Shown piece after piece: positions 45,001-60,000 of a stretch of 64,000 nt of DNA. How positions within the stretch are numbered: the stretch's first letter is position 1; every line of letters begins with the position of its first letter. The notes beneath the pieces were generated by a model. It was not told the origin of the DNA. It saw only the letters and a program-made list of their open reading frames with translations, and ran no database searches. Location of the stretch: positions 1-64,000 of the forward strand of contig WNNJ02002794.1 of assembly GCA_012934845.2 (NCBI GenBank). Direction: 5' to 3'. Both the position numbers and the translations under genes were made by a program. Origin of the DNA: Pomphorhynchus laevis (lineage: Eukaryota; Acanthocephala; Palaeacanthocephala; Echinorhynchida; Pomphorhynchidae).

Positions 45001-48000
45001 CCGTTATACATTTATAACGGACCCTGTTCTCGCTATCCACTCTTTCCAAAATCAATATAATATAGTTTGATAATCTACAGCTATATATCATTATTTATTA
45101 ATTATTTTGTTTTTAACAATAATCTTTTAACGGCTGTATTTCTACTAGTTGGCGGCATCAAGTATGAGATAAAATTGACAATCTGATTGCGTCAGAGTTA
45201 TCAGTAAACATAATTCAGGTTGTAATGCATTTATGCATTTACTCGCCTCTCTCTATTTTAGTGAAATTTAACACGATGAAATGTTTTCTTACTGTCATTC
45301 GACTCTTCTTTTCTTGAATAATACCGTCCTATCTCATCTCCCAAGCATATCTAAGCTTCTTAGTCGTCTTGTATAGAATCAAGTAAATAGTTATCTTCTC
45401 CCATAATACTTGGATCCCCAAATGTGCCTTCGAAATTTCTATCATATTTCCAACTACTTATTATATCTATATTTATCAAATATCTTTCAACGTATAATTT
45501 TCCGTTTTCTTTCAATTTTAGACTTCGCAGAATAAACTTTCCTTCTGACATTAATCTTCTCTCTCTTAGTGGAGAGGGGAGATTTTAATTATATAATAAT
45601 TATATAATTATATAATAATTATATAATTATATAATAATTATATGATTATTATATATTATTTTTTTAATTTTTTTATTATTTTTATTTATTATTTGCGGAG
45701 TCAAGGTTCTTGCAAATGGGCCTATAAATTACAAAACGTTTTCATGGTCATCTTCCAAATGCAGCCGACAATTATTTCTATCCCACTGCACTGCACCGTT
45801 CCTCTGTGAGCGCGGGTCTCTCAAACATGCTGAGGCGGAGCGGTCGATTTCAATTGATATTTTTCTTTTGATCCGGATTAGTGTTTCTGCGTATTCTACG
45901 TTCGTTCGGTAAGATATTACAACAGACAAATGTTCAAGTGTTTTATATTATTATATATTTATCATTTTCTTTAATACACTTCGTTATTTGTTTCAATTGT
46001 TTTTATTTTTCTTATTAGTGAACCTGAAAGCGAACTTTTTATTGCAATGTCCACTAAATAAATTATTATAAATAATTCATCATGTTTTGAATAATTTGTA
46101 TTTAATTAACAGAGAACGACACGCAGAAATAATTGCTTCAAAATGCTTAAGCACTTTGCTGCGAAGAATCTTTGTGTCATACAAAGATTATTAAACAATC
46201 TTATATAAAAATCTTTAAAACAGCCAGGTCTCTGGCTATTTTACTAAAAGAGGAGAAATTTGTTCCGATAGATGAACACATTGTTTTTGACATTTAATTA
46301 CCTGCGTTACTCGCAATCTCAAGTCATTTATCCACAAACTAAGAAGAAACATTGTCTTACGTTATATCACCGACCTTTAAAACAATAGCTTCGTTTTGAA
46401 TTTCTTAAAATAATTCAAAAGCGTGAAGACTTTATTGTTCGAATTAGTTTTCAATATTTTGGTGCCACATAGGAATATTATATTGAAATCAGAAAGTCCC
46501 AACTTAATTCTTTAATTTTAACTAAATTCCTTATAAATCTACTCCAGATTACTCTTTGTATTCACAATCAAGTTTTTTACAAGTTGAATTCCTTTGATGT
46601 AAAATTTTATTAGATTTTTATTGTCGCTTATAAAAATTTACAAATTTACAGCAAACAAAATCAATCAGAATCATATCAAAGTTAGAGGAAGAGCTTTTGA
46701 TAGAAGTTTTTGATCATCGCTCAAGGTATGCCCTGATCTAAATTTGCTTTTGATTGAGTATTAAAAATAGCGTACCAATTATTTTTTAATATTTTATGAA
46801 ATGTAAAATTATCAATTATACATTATCAAAATATATGTTATCAAATGTACATTATCAATTATTCTGATTGTGGCACAATATTATCCTCACAGGTATTGTT
46901 CCTATTTTTGATGCAGTAGGGCGCTACTCATCAGTCTGGACAGATCTCATCAGCTGCTGACCGAGACCTACATTTCACGTTTCGACCCTTATTATTTGAT
47001 TATTCCGTACTCTGGTGCTGATCGGATTCGAACTAAAGTATTGCAATTCATTGTTACATTCACTAGGCTGGCTGCTGCAGTAGTGTATATATACATTTCT
47101 GTATAGAACTTTTGGTAGGATCCCTAAAAGTAATAAAGTAAATATATAAATATTAATAAAAATATCAATTTAAATAATTAATATTAATATTAATAACTAA
47201 TAAATATTAATATTAATATATTTTTATTTGTTATTTTCTATAACATTTAATTTTTTTGTCATAATAATTTAATTTAAAAATTAATATTTTACATTTAAAT
47301 TAGGATTAAAAATACTATCTGATGGAACACATATACTAGGATCAGCAATAGGAAATAGTACTTTCGTTGACTCATTCATCAAAGAAAAGTTGATCCATAG
47401 ATTACATTGGTTAAAAATCTTACTGAAGTGGCTAAAATAGACGAACACGCATCTTATATAGCTTTAACGCAATCGCTCCAATTAAAATGATCTTATATAC
47501 AAAGAACGATTAAAAGTACTAAATACAATTATAAAGAACTTTCGAGAGTAATTTGAAAACAGCTTATTCCGGCTATAACAGGAGTAGAAATATTAGACCT
47601 TCATTTGCAACTTCTTACCTTACCTAAAAGTCAAGTAAGACTAGGAATCTGATACCTTATGGTCGAGCGAGATGGTAACTTTTCTGACTCCAGAGAAATG
47701 TGCAATCCAGATTGTAACAGCTGGGTATCGATGATCTAAAACTTGTTCAAACTAATATTATTGCATCTATAAGAAGGAGAAAATAGTTGCAAACAAAAAA
47801 TTAAAGATCTACAAATTTTGACAGACTCATCTTCACTAAGTTATCTAACCTTATCAGGAACTTCGAATTGATTGTTAGCTAAACCTATATTTATGCTAAA
47901 ACGAAATCTTGGATTGCGACAGTTCCAAGATGCACTTGCAGATTAGATATGGTTTGGATCCCTCAAATCTACCATGTACTTGCACATGGGATCAAACGTT

Positions 48001-51000
48001 CGATCTGGGACATTGTCTATCATGTCAGGCAGGTGGATTGCCAAAATTAAGACAATTTAGTTCGAGACTTTGTGGCGAAAGAACTGCTGGAAATACCATC
48101 CTCTGTAACAGTTGAGCCCGTATTGCGTGCTATCCCCAATGGCATTTAATTTAAAAAAGGTGACCACGAGAAGAGATAGGAACGCGCAATTAGATATTGA
48201 GTGTTGGGGGTTATTTGGTGATTCGACCTAGCTGTCCATTGTAAACATAAGTATGTTTAACAATTTTGCTGAGTCGTATTGCTCTGGAGATCCTCAGTCG
48301 CACTTTAGCCACCATTCAAGTCATAAAATAGCAAAATATGGTAAAAGTGTATCAAAGGTAGTAGACGCAAATATTTATCGATTGATTGTAAAATGTAATG
48401 GGGCACTAAGTAATGAAGCGCAATTAATCTTTAGGCGAATAGCGAAATTACAGTCATTGAAAACTCAACGACCCTACAAAACTTGCATTGAAGACCTCAT
48501 ATCATGTTTCGGATTTTTTATGGTACGATCAGCTTCCATGATTCTTCGATCTGCCCGATCCGCTGTCGTGTATATTTCTGAAAGAATGACATAATGGCGT
48601 AAATAGACGCAACAACTTAACACTAACTTATTTTTTGTTTTTTTGTACTAATAAATGTCTTTCTTTAAAAAAATTATATTGGAATAAAATTAATATTATT
48701 TATAAAATAGTAAAAACTACAAACTTGCTGCTGTGTTGAGTCGAGGAATATTTGTACAAACCTAAGAATATTGCAGTTCCTTCTGATGACCTCTAATCCT
48801 TATTCTGATACATCGTCTGTTATTTATTAGTCAATTCATAAGAATTAATATTTATTCTAAATTATTTATTTAATAATTTTAATTTTTTTCAATTATACAA
48901 ATTTTTAATCGTTTACATCAATTTTTCAAAAAAAAAGTGAACTTGCTTGAGGTTGATTGAAATAATAGACAATATTTATTGTTAAAAAATTGTACGAGCT
49001 TTCGAAGATAGCGCCTATTTTAAGTAAAAAAATAAAATAAAAAATAACTATATACACGCAATACCGATACGTAAAATTTTCATATTATCCCTGTCATGAT
49101 TGGTAATTGGAGTTTTCAATTAGATTTGTTTCTAGTCATGAAATGTAGCTGATTGGAAATATAAGTAGATTCATTGTTCACGGCGTATAAACATCGAGAC
49201 GAAACAAGACAATGTTAATCACGAATTTTCTTAGATGCCAGTAGTATTGTTGTTTCAAGTGGGACATTCGTAAACAATGACTTCACGTTCGCAGTCATTG
49301 TTTACGAATGTCCCACTTGAAACAACAATACTACTGGCATCTAAGTTGTTGGCTACGAAATGTTACAACCCAAAATTATCAACAACAAGTGGGAACAATT
49401 ATTAAAATAGTGTACTAATAAGAACATTTTCTTATTCGAGTGACAACCTTATGAACAGAGTAACGGTGTTGCCATGGGCTCTCTATTGGGACCGATACTG
49501 GCGGACATCTAAATGACGCATTGGGAGGAAGATGTATATTTTTTTATCCCTAACCTAATTAAATGGTTAAGATATGCTGATGATGTATTTTGCATATTGT
49601 AAAAAGTTATAGGAAATAGACATGGGTAATTTCTAATGTACTAGATATGGACTTACTGTATTGAGTGTTGCTCACGGCGTATAAACATCGAGAAGAAACA
49701 AGAGAATGTTAATCACGAATTTTCAACTATTTCAATAGTCCTTTTCAAGTGATACAATTAGTAACAAAGAAAAGAAAAACTAATGTATATATGCAATAAA
49801 AACGGAAGAAACACACAGTGAATCTATCGGTATTGCAATGTGCTTGTAGGGATAGCTAGTTTCCATTTATCTTTATTACCATCCATCGAGTTAGCATTGT
49901 TCTGGATGTGAATACTTTCTTTTATCAGACGTCTTGGTAGGTTGTCCTCCTTTTCTAAGACCTTAGCTGCGGCAAAGTCTGGTTCATGATTATGGATCAA
50001 CCAATGATTCACCAATGCTGACGAATTATCTCCCCTTTTAACATACCCTGGTTGAACACCAGGGTATATTAGATCTCTTATATACGTCCGTCGTAAGTAT
50101 ATTGTTAGTCTTCATAATCAACACGTCCAAGAAGGATATTTCACCATCTATATTTTCCCTTACCACACTCCATTGTATTGCCTGATCTCTGCTATTCAAT
50201 GACTTGATTATTTCCAAACCTGGATCAACAGACAATATGCAAAATACATCATCAGCATATCTTAACCATTTAATTAGGTTAGGGATAAAAGAATATACAT
50301 CTTCCTCCCAATGCGTCATTTAGATGTCCGCGAGTATCGGTCCCAATAGAGAGCCCATGGCAACACCGTTACTCTGTTCATAAGGTTGTCCCTCGAATAA
50401 GAAAATGTTCTTATTAGTACACTATTTTAATAATTGTTCCCACTTGTTGTCGATAATTTTGGGTTGTAACACTTTGTAGCCAACAACTTAGATGCCAGTA
50501 GTATTGTTGTTTCAAGTGGGACATTCGTAAACAATGACTGCGAACGTGAAGTCATTGTTTACGAATGTCCCACTTGAAACAACAATACTACTGGCATCTA
50601 AGAAAATTCGTGATTAACATTGTCTTGTTTCGTCTCGATGTTTATACGCCGTGAACAATGAATCTACTTATATTTCCAATCAGCTACATTTCATGACTAG
50701 AAACAAATCTAATTGAAAACTCCAATTACCAATCATGACAGGGATAATATGAAAATTTTACGTATCGGTATTGCGTGTATATAGTTATTTTTTATTTTAT
50801 TTTTTTTACTTAAAATAGGCGCTATCTTCGAAAGCTCGTACAATTTTTTAACAATAAATATTGTCTATTATTTCAATCAACCTCAAGCAAGTTCACTTTT
50901 TTTTTGAAAAATTGATGTAAACGATTAAAAATTTGTATAATTGAAAAAAATTAAAATTATTAAATAAATAATTTAGAATAAATATTAATTCTTATGAATT

Positions 51001-54000
51001 GACTAATAAATAACAGACGATGTATCAGAATAAGGATTAGAGGTCATCAGAAGGAACTGCAATATTCTTAGGTTTGTACAAATATTCCTCGACTCAACAC
51101 AGCAGCAAGTTTGTAGTTTTTACTATTTTATAAATAATATTAATTTTATTCCAATATAATTTTTTTAAAGAAAGACATTTATTAGTACAAAAAACCAAAA
51201 AATAAGTTAGTGTTAAGTTGTTGCGTCTATTTACGCCATTATGTCATTCTTTCAGAAATATACACGACAGCGGATCGGGCAGATCGAAGAATCATGGAAG
51301 CTGATCGTACCATAAAAAATCCGAAACATGATATGAGGTCTTCAATGCAAGTTTTGTAGGGTCGTTGAGTTTTCAATGACTGTAATTTCGCTATTCGCCT
51401 AAAGATTAATTGCGCTTCATTACTTAGTGCCCCATTACATTTTACAATCAATCGATAAATATTTGCGTCTACTACCTTTGATACACTTTTACCATATTTT
51501 GCTATTTTATGACTTGAATGGTGGCTAAAGTGCGACTGAGGATCTCCAGAGCAATACGACTCAGCAAAATTGTTAAACATACTTATGTTTACAATGGACA
51601 GCTAGGTCGAATCACCAAATAACCCCCAACACTCAATATCTAATTGCGCGTTCCTATCTCTTCTCGTGGTCACCTTTTTTAAATTAAATGCCATTGGGGA
51701 TAGCACGCAATACGGGCTCAACTGTTACAGAGGATGGTATTTCCAGCAGTTCTTTCGCCACAAAGTCTCGAACTAAATTGTCTTAATTTTGGCAATCCAC
51801 CTGCCTGACATTATAAACAATATAAAGCAGAGGTTTAGATAATATTTCTGCTGTGTATGTTTGGAGAAGGATGTAGAGTGAACGTGAAATATGAGGAGAT
51901 TGATAGTGATTGTCAAGGTTAGCGATGTAGATGTGAGGTGAATAGTGCTGTAAAAAGTGGATTTGTGTAGTTGACGAGTAGATATTTTGTGGCGAATTAG
52001 ATATTCAAGGGGTTGTAACGAAGATAAGTTGATGAAAAATGTGCGTGGAGAGAGGATATATATATTGTATAGTAAGTGATAGTTGCAGTTAAATTGGATG
52101 TAGTTGAGGGATGTTTGTGGAAAGTAGATGTAAAGAGTTGAACGGGTGTTGAAAATTACGGTGGTGAACTTTAGGTTAGGTTTGCACGAAATGTGTAAAC
52201 GATACAATATGCCACGTTTATCGTTAGCATTGCCGACAATGAATGTTTTCATATACAAGATATATACATCTGAGGGACATATGCTAAATAAATATTATAG
52301 TATTGAGTATTATATTATAGTATTATTTTATTTCATAAAATAATCCATTATCATAAAATTTTAATATACAAGTTTGTACATATTTGGCCTCACTTCTCTG
52401 TAAAACTTAATATTTTTTTAAATTTTTATTCGAAATATTCTGGTTGTAGTTTAATAGTCTTCTCATAAAAGATTGAAATAAGCAAATTAGTGTGATAAAA
52501 AAGGGTACACAAAGGTTTTTGTATTATTTTGCGAAATTATTCCGGTACTTATATTATTATGATAATTATATGATTATTATGCACATTGCTTTCCATAAAT
52601 ATTTATGTTTGTTTGCCAAATTTTAAACATGCTAATTATATTTTTATTTGATCTTAAAAAATCCTCACTTTCCTATACATAAAGTGTAAAATTAGTTAAT
52701 TATCTTTTTAAGCTGAATCTTTTTTACATCTATCTTTCATATAGAGACGTTGCCAGCAATATTCGACAATTGTGCTTGGAAGAGCTTGGTCACTGGCTAA
52801 ATATTAACCCCCAGAAATTTTCACAGAAGAAGTTTATAAAATATTTTGTTGACTTTCTCCATGACAAGGTATTTTTACTGCTAATCTGGTCAGTAACGTT
52901 ATTTTACCTTAGAAAACTGTAACGAATTAATTACTTGATAGTAATAATTACTTGAGAGTAATTATCTCTAGATAAGTGTAATTAAACTATCTTATTAATA
53001 GTATAAATATAAACTTTAGAAAGCTGATATTTACACATGAATATCATTAAAATATTCATATGAATAATTTTGAATTATTTTTATATTTCAGGATGTAATA
53101 ATAAAGTTACATTTTGATATGAAAAATTTTAAAGATGAAAAAAAATTTTAATTTTTTTATAAAAATATTTAATTTTTTCTAATCATGTAATAAAGTTATT
53201 ATTTCGTTCTAAAACATTTTATTTTGAAAATGTAAAGTTTACATTTGACGATTTTTATTTTTCTTACTTCACGTAATAAACTTCAAACATGAGAATATCA
53301 TTTAATTTTATGTAATAAATATATGTAGTAAGTGTATATGCTTTATATTTAAGACTCGTATTTGTAGTATATGAAGTTACTATACGTTTTAGTGTATATA
53401 AAATCAGCAAAATGTCTACACATTTTATAAAATAAAATATAATTAAATAATAAATAATAATTAATAATTGTTATACAAGACTTTACCTAATTTAAATAAA
53501 TTTAAAATTGAAATTTTAAATAAAAGTCATTTTTATGAATTGACTAATAAATAACATACGATGTTATTTATTATTTTTTATTATTTTTATTATTTATCGA
53601 TCATTTTTATGTTATCAGGTTTCGACCCCTTTTTCACAAACCATCGTAGCTTGGCTAGTTTAAGGTTTGGGGTCAATACTGGAAATATTTTATTTAGACA
53701 TCAATAAAAATGTTTGTTGCTATATTAATTAATATTTGTTGCTTAAAGGTACAATTTTTAAATGCTCGATTACTCGTGTAAATGCTTTAAATAATATAAT
53801 CACAACTAATTTTACTCAGTTTTATTAAATAAATTTCACCATTTTATTATGTTAGTTTACTTATTTCTTTATTTAGACTAATGACACTACGTTGCATTGC
53901 TTAAGAATGTTGGCTTCATTAATAGATGCAAATAATCTAGACATTGTTGTTTCAGTTTTTTCAACTTGCAAGGTGGGTTTTACGATTGGTTGTCAAAGAT

Positions 54001-57000
54001 TTAATTTTTTGATTTTATACAGTCTCGGGTACATCAGCTTATTTGCGATAAAGATAGTTCAATATCATCTGAGATAATTAGAATCTGTTCAGATATGCTA
54101 AGGTTCGTTTTTCGTTTTATATGGTATTTTATCTTCTAGTACAGGCTGGGGAAAGATGTAGTGGGAGAATCTAAGTTCATTCATTATTGCCTTTTTGCTT
54201 ACGATTCTAAACGAGCTTATGCTGCAGGACAATTCTTTATTGTTGATTTAATTCGACGAGCAACACTTCTTGAGATTGTCCGAGATGATTGCAATTATCT
54301 TAAACTATGCACTGTACGATTTTTTGAGCTTGGGGTGAGTACTGTTCAAACTGATTTATAGTTAAATTTAAGGCAAATTTATGTTGATTTGTAAAAACAA
54401 CAGTGACTAACAGTGACTGTAATTATGCCATGATATTGCTACTGTTGATATACATTTTGAAATTTACTTTAATTTATTTAACGTAGTGCTAATAATTATT
54501 ATTCCTTAATCATTTGTTGTATTATTATAAATCAATGTACACATGTTTAAATATAATAACATTTTCCTTATCTACAAATAAAAGTATGTTTCGTCTTCAA
54601 TAAAAGTATATTTGCAAATTGTTATAATTTTGGTAATTTATTGGTTGTTTGCTATATTATATTTAAAGTAATTACATATTAAATTTGTTTTTTATTATTT
54701 ACAATAATGATTTACAAATATAATCGGAACAAAAAATATCACATTTTCTTAAAAATATCTTATTATATGTATTTTGTCAACTGGCTGTTGACGAAATATT
54801 ATAAGTTCAATTTTATTTATAATATACTACAGACAATGGGCATATTTTTAAATACAAATTATTTATTAATTTTACAGTTAAAATTGATCACATTAAGAAC
54901 TTTATTTTTGTCAACGCTATGCATCTATACTATATATTGATCTAATATTCACTATTACTCATCAATTAAATCATATAACAAGGATTTAAATATTCAGGAA
55001 CAATAATGTATATTTGAAATTTAACAGAATTATTTTGATATTTCGCTAGTAACTACTAGCACCTTTAAAAATTTAGAATAAATTTGTTTAAAATGTCTAA
55101 AAATACTAGTAGTACCTAGCCAAATATAATAATTTTATTTCAAATAATTGTGGGTTAAGCCTGCATAAAACCAACCGATCGTTAAATGAACTATGGTTGA
55201 TATTGTTTCATACCATCGGAGATATACTTATAGCTCGGTTATAATACTACATCTAACAGGATCAGAAAATACTCAGACATTTTAATATTCTTTGAAGGAG
55301 TGATTATTAATTATTTATTAATAAGTTTCCGAAGTAATTAATTAGCAATTATTATAACGCAACATTAACGCTAAAACTCTTATGTATCTTCAAATGTGTT
55401 TCGTTAAAAAGCAATAATTTAAAATGTTTAAAAAGCAAAAGTTAAAATAACGTAGTATTATGTAGTTTAATCTTATAACAAATTCTTAAAAAATAATAAT
55501 AATAATAAACGTGATTTAGAATTAATAAAGGCAAAAAATTACCTTTTGTTCGTTAATAATAAATTAATTAGTAAATTATAATTAATTATTTTCTCTTATA
55601 ATTAATTATTGTTATTTAACTAATTATTATAAAATATTATAATATTATATTTCCCATATTATTAAATTTATTGTGTAATAAACTGTATTTTATTAAAAGC
55701 TAAAATGTAATTTGACAGAAATTTACAAGTTAATTTTCTAATTTTTTTGTTAGAACCTAAGAACAAGTAAAACAATTTTATGTTAGAAAGAATAGCAAAA
55801 TTTAAATTGAAAATTTTGCAATTTTGCTATTTAGTCAGTAAATCACTAAATTAATTATATTCGAATCCAAATTATATTCTCTTAATTTTAAATTTTGAAA
55901 TGCTTGCTAATTTTATTATTATTTTCGTTACTTAAGTAATCGTGTCACCAAAATTTTTAATTTGTAACAAATAAATAAGAGGAGATATTATTATTTATTT
56001 TTTTACATATTTTAATTATTAATTCAACTTTGAGAAGTTGAATTTATATCTTTGAAAAGTATTGTAAAATATAATTATAAAAAGTATATTATCTGAGATA
56101 ATATACAATATCATTGATATTGTGACAAATTTTATAAAAACTTGCTTAAAAAGTTAAACATTTATTTTAATTCTTCTTGATAATCTGATTCGTGTCAAAC
56201 TATTTTCTAGCATCATTAGCATATATTTTTAATTGCTGCTATGCTGCGTCTAGGATAATCTCAATTCTGATACATTAAATTTTTTCTATTACTTATAACT
56301 GAAAAGTATAAATCGACAAACTATTATTAAAATATTAAATTTACAATATATAAATAAACAAAATAGTATTAAAAAAATTAAACCATTAAGCGAAATTTTT
56401 ATGGATGAATAATAAACAATTTGCTTTGGATTAGAATAAGATACACTTGCATGCATTGGCCTCTCTGCTTTGTTCTCTGCTTTGTTCTATCAGCCTTTGC
56501 TCTTTGCCAAAATCTGATAGCATAGCAGTTCCTCCTGATGACCTCTAATTCTTATACTTATACATTGTCTGTTATTTATTAGTCAATTCATAAAAATGAC
56601 GTTTATTTTAAATTTTAATTTATAAATCTTGTTATATTAATCTTATTATATAAATCTTGTAAAGTTTTCTTTGATTTGCCGAAAGGACATTTTTGTTTTA
56701 GATATAATTTATATAAAATATTATTTAATTATTTATTATTTGTAATTATTTATTAAAATATCAAAATATTAATTTAATAATTCAATATATTAATAATGAA
56801 AGTTATTAATTTTTATTTAAACACGTATATTCAGTTATTGATCTATTTATTATTTTAAATTCTAATAATACATTTTATCGTTTTTTAAATATGAATATAT
56901 AAAATCCTCTAATTATTTATAATTTATCTTTATTTATAATTTATGAATAGTTATTTGATCTGCTTATTAATTTGTGAATTTTCTTAATATTCATCCATGT

Positions 57001-60000
57001 TTGCATTTAATTCAACTTAATTTCTTAATTTAACATATTTTTAATGCAATTTAATGCTATTTGAATATTTAAAGTTGTTGATATGACGAGTTTACTGTGA
57101 TTTTAGATTCAAAATCATGCCACTTATTTTATTGATTCAATGTTTAACTATCATTCGATGTTCACTAATTTCGATGCAATGATTGATCTCTTATTATGTG
57201 ATAATGTGTGGACTGACCTCTCCTTATTGATAGGTATATAAGTTTTATTTGCATTGCTACTTTCACGTATTAGTTATGATAGACAACATTCATGAAGAGG
57301 AGTTGCAATTATTACTTATACACATTATAACATGCTCTATTCATCAAGCTGTCACAGGAAATACTCCCAGTGGACGAACAATCCAACAGGTTATACTTTT
57401 TGCAAATTTGAATTCAAATTTTTATTTTTTAGAATTTATTTACATGCCATGATTACTGTCATTAAAGGAAGTGTTCAAAAATATGCAGATCAAATGAGCG
57501 ATGTTGAACATTTCAGCACTTTTAGCAATTCGCGCTCAAATTCCACAATAGATTTATTACATAATAGGAATAAAGCAACGTCTTTATGAGTAAAGGACAC
57601 AAAAAAGTTTATTATAAAGCAATCATGTGAACACTCTTTACTCACATATGTAATCAATGTTTTATCATAGCTTATTTCAGGATTTAACCGTTAACGTTAA
57701 AATTCGTTAACTGGTCATGTTTAAAAGTCTAGATAATACCCAATAGACAGGTCGTGTAGTACGTGAGGTGAAGGGGGTAGATCTGCCTAGATCTTGTTCC
57801 AGCAAGCGACCGCCTTAAGTATGACAGCCATTTGTCAAATGTTAATGAATGAACCGTTGTAAGTTTAGTCTGAATTAACTAAACTAGATATACACAACCA
57901 GAAAAATAAGTCTATTATATCAAAAATATTAGAAAGAGGCGAGTTTTGAAGTAAAACACTCGCAAAATAAAAATGAACATCATAATAGTCAAACTATATT
58001 TCATAAACATATGAGATTAATAGGACATGATATTAAAAACTGTAAATTATTTATTTTAGAACATATTATCGAAGAAAACATATCAATATTAAATCAACAA
58101 ACTATTAGAAAAAGAAGATTTTTGGATTAAAACGCTTCATTCCATGTACCCATTAGGATCGAATGACGTGGTACAAGAAATTGTCAGAAGTAGTATAATA
58201 CATAATAAACAACTATATTATAATAATCCAGTTAAACGCAAACCAAGAAGTCATGGTGATAAAAGGAATAGGAAAAATAGAGTTAAAAATATTAAAAAAG
58301 ATATGTATATAAATGAACAATTAGAAATATTAAAAAAAAACTTTTACAGATAATAAACTAAAAGATCTATATGTAAATATAAGAAGTTTTTCTAAACATA
58401 TCATATGTTCAATAAATCAAAAATTAATTAACGACTATGATAGGCTAAGTTGTATAATAGACAGTTATTGTAATACAAAATACTATAATCGTACAATAAA
58501 TGTTAATAATAACAATAGAAAATATACATTAACCATAAACTTCATTAATAAATGTATAGATAACATAAATATAGCCGGACTTTTAAATAATTCTAAAAGT
58601 AAAGAAATAATAGGATCAGATTTAAGTAAATATATTCCTAAAATAAGGTATAAACTCCTACCACCATTAGGACGAAAAGTTTGTAATTATAATAAAGAAT
58701 TGAAATATATATAACGATATTTATTGTTCAATAAATCAAAGATTAATTAGCAATTATGATAGTTTAAATTGTATAACAGACAGTTTTTGTAATACAAAAT
58801 AATATAATCGTACAATAAATGTTTTTTTTTAAATTGTGTTAATTTATTCAAGAACATTCAAATAAAACAAATGTTAAGCGTAAAAATTTTACCTAATAAT
58901 AAATCTGATTTACATCTGAAAATTTCCTATTACTTTTTTATTATTTGCAATCCTTATTGAACTTGGTTAATTATATTTGTTTAATTTGTTTGTTTTTTTG
59001 TATCAATTTTACGTAATATTTATTTAATTTTTGTGAACATTGCATTCATGTATTTTTTAGATTAAAGCGGTGATTGTGGGAGAACATTATAGACATGAGA
59101 AGTATTTTTATTAAATAAAAATACTTCTCATGTCTATAATGTTCTCCCACAATCACCGCTTTAATTTATTTTATTTCATTATTATAATTTTTGATACTTT
59201 TTTAAGTAATTTAATATATTTTTTCCTTTTATCTTGGGTTGCGGTTCTTTTTTCTTTGAAATTTGTCTTTTAAAAAACCTTGTATGGAATGTGTGTGAGT
59301 GTGTGTTTATAATATTTTTTCTTTGTAGTTTGGTTTTACAAAAAACCTTGTATAGAATGTGAGTGAATATGTGTTTGTAATGTTTTTCTTTGAAGTTTGT
59401 TTCTGTTTTATTGTAATTTGTATAAATGGCAACTTTTGTAATTTTTTGTAGTTTCCTGACGATGATAGAAGTAGCTATTGAAATATCGGACATTAACGTT
59501 TTGTTGTATTAAAAAAATACTATTCTTTGTTCCATAAAGATTCTAGACATAAAAATGTTAAAAAAATAAATATTAAAACAACTTTTAAGAGATAATAAGC
59601 TAAAGGTTCCTTATGTAAATATAAGAAGTTTTTCTAAAGATATCATTTGTTCAAAAAAAATCATAGATAAATTAACGAATATGATAGGTTGAGTTGTATA
59701 ATAGACAGTTATTGTAATATAAACTACTATAATTGGACAATAAATGTTAATATTAACAATAAAAAATATTCACTGACCATAAAATTCATTAATAAATGTA
59801 TAGATAAAAAATATAGGTGGACTTTTAAATAATTCTAAAAGTAAAGAAATAATTGAGTCAGATATAAGTAATCAGAGGAAATACGTCATTAGCATGTATT
59901 TGGCCCCACTGCTATGTTGGATTGAGGAATAGGGTCCGAAGCTTGATAACATAGCATTTCCTCCTGATGACCTCATTTCTTTATTTATACATCATTTATT

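Larger units (their letters stand above)
48022..49600 (+). repeat. Large inverted duplication, left arm (1,579 bp)
   Basis: Matches 50,232-51,811 in reverse complement along its whole length, with roughly ten differences seen by eye (about 99% identity). It carries, in order, the R2-like copy g C-terminus, a piece of the solo PLE-like repeat (48,770-48,845), AT-rich DNA, a PLE 3' tail read from the minus strand, a 52-bp-arm hairpin (49,231-49,344), and a + strand PLE RT segment with QPYEQSNGVAMGSLLGPILA and WLRYADDVFC. Confidence 0.95.

Noticed and set aside
57332-57589. Open frame overlapping STAG exon 11 considered as an additional exon
   Set aside because: It is in a different frame from exon 11, and exon 12 follows exon 11 directly in the family alignment and in phase.
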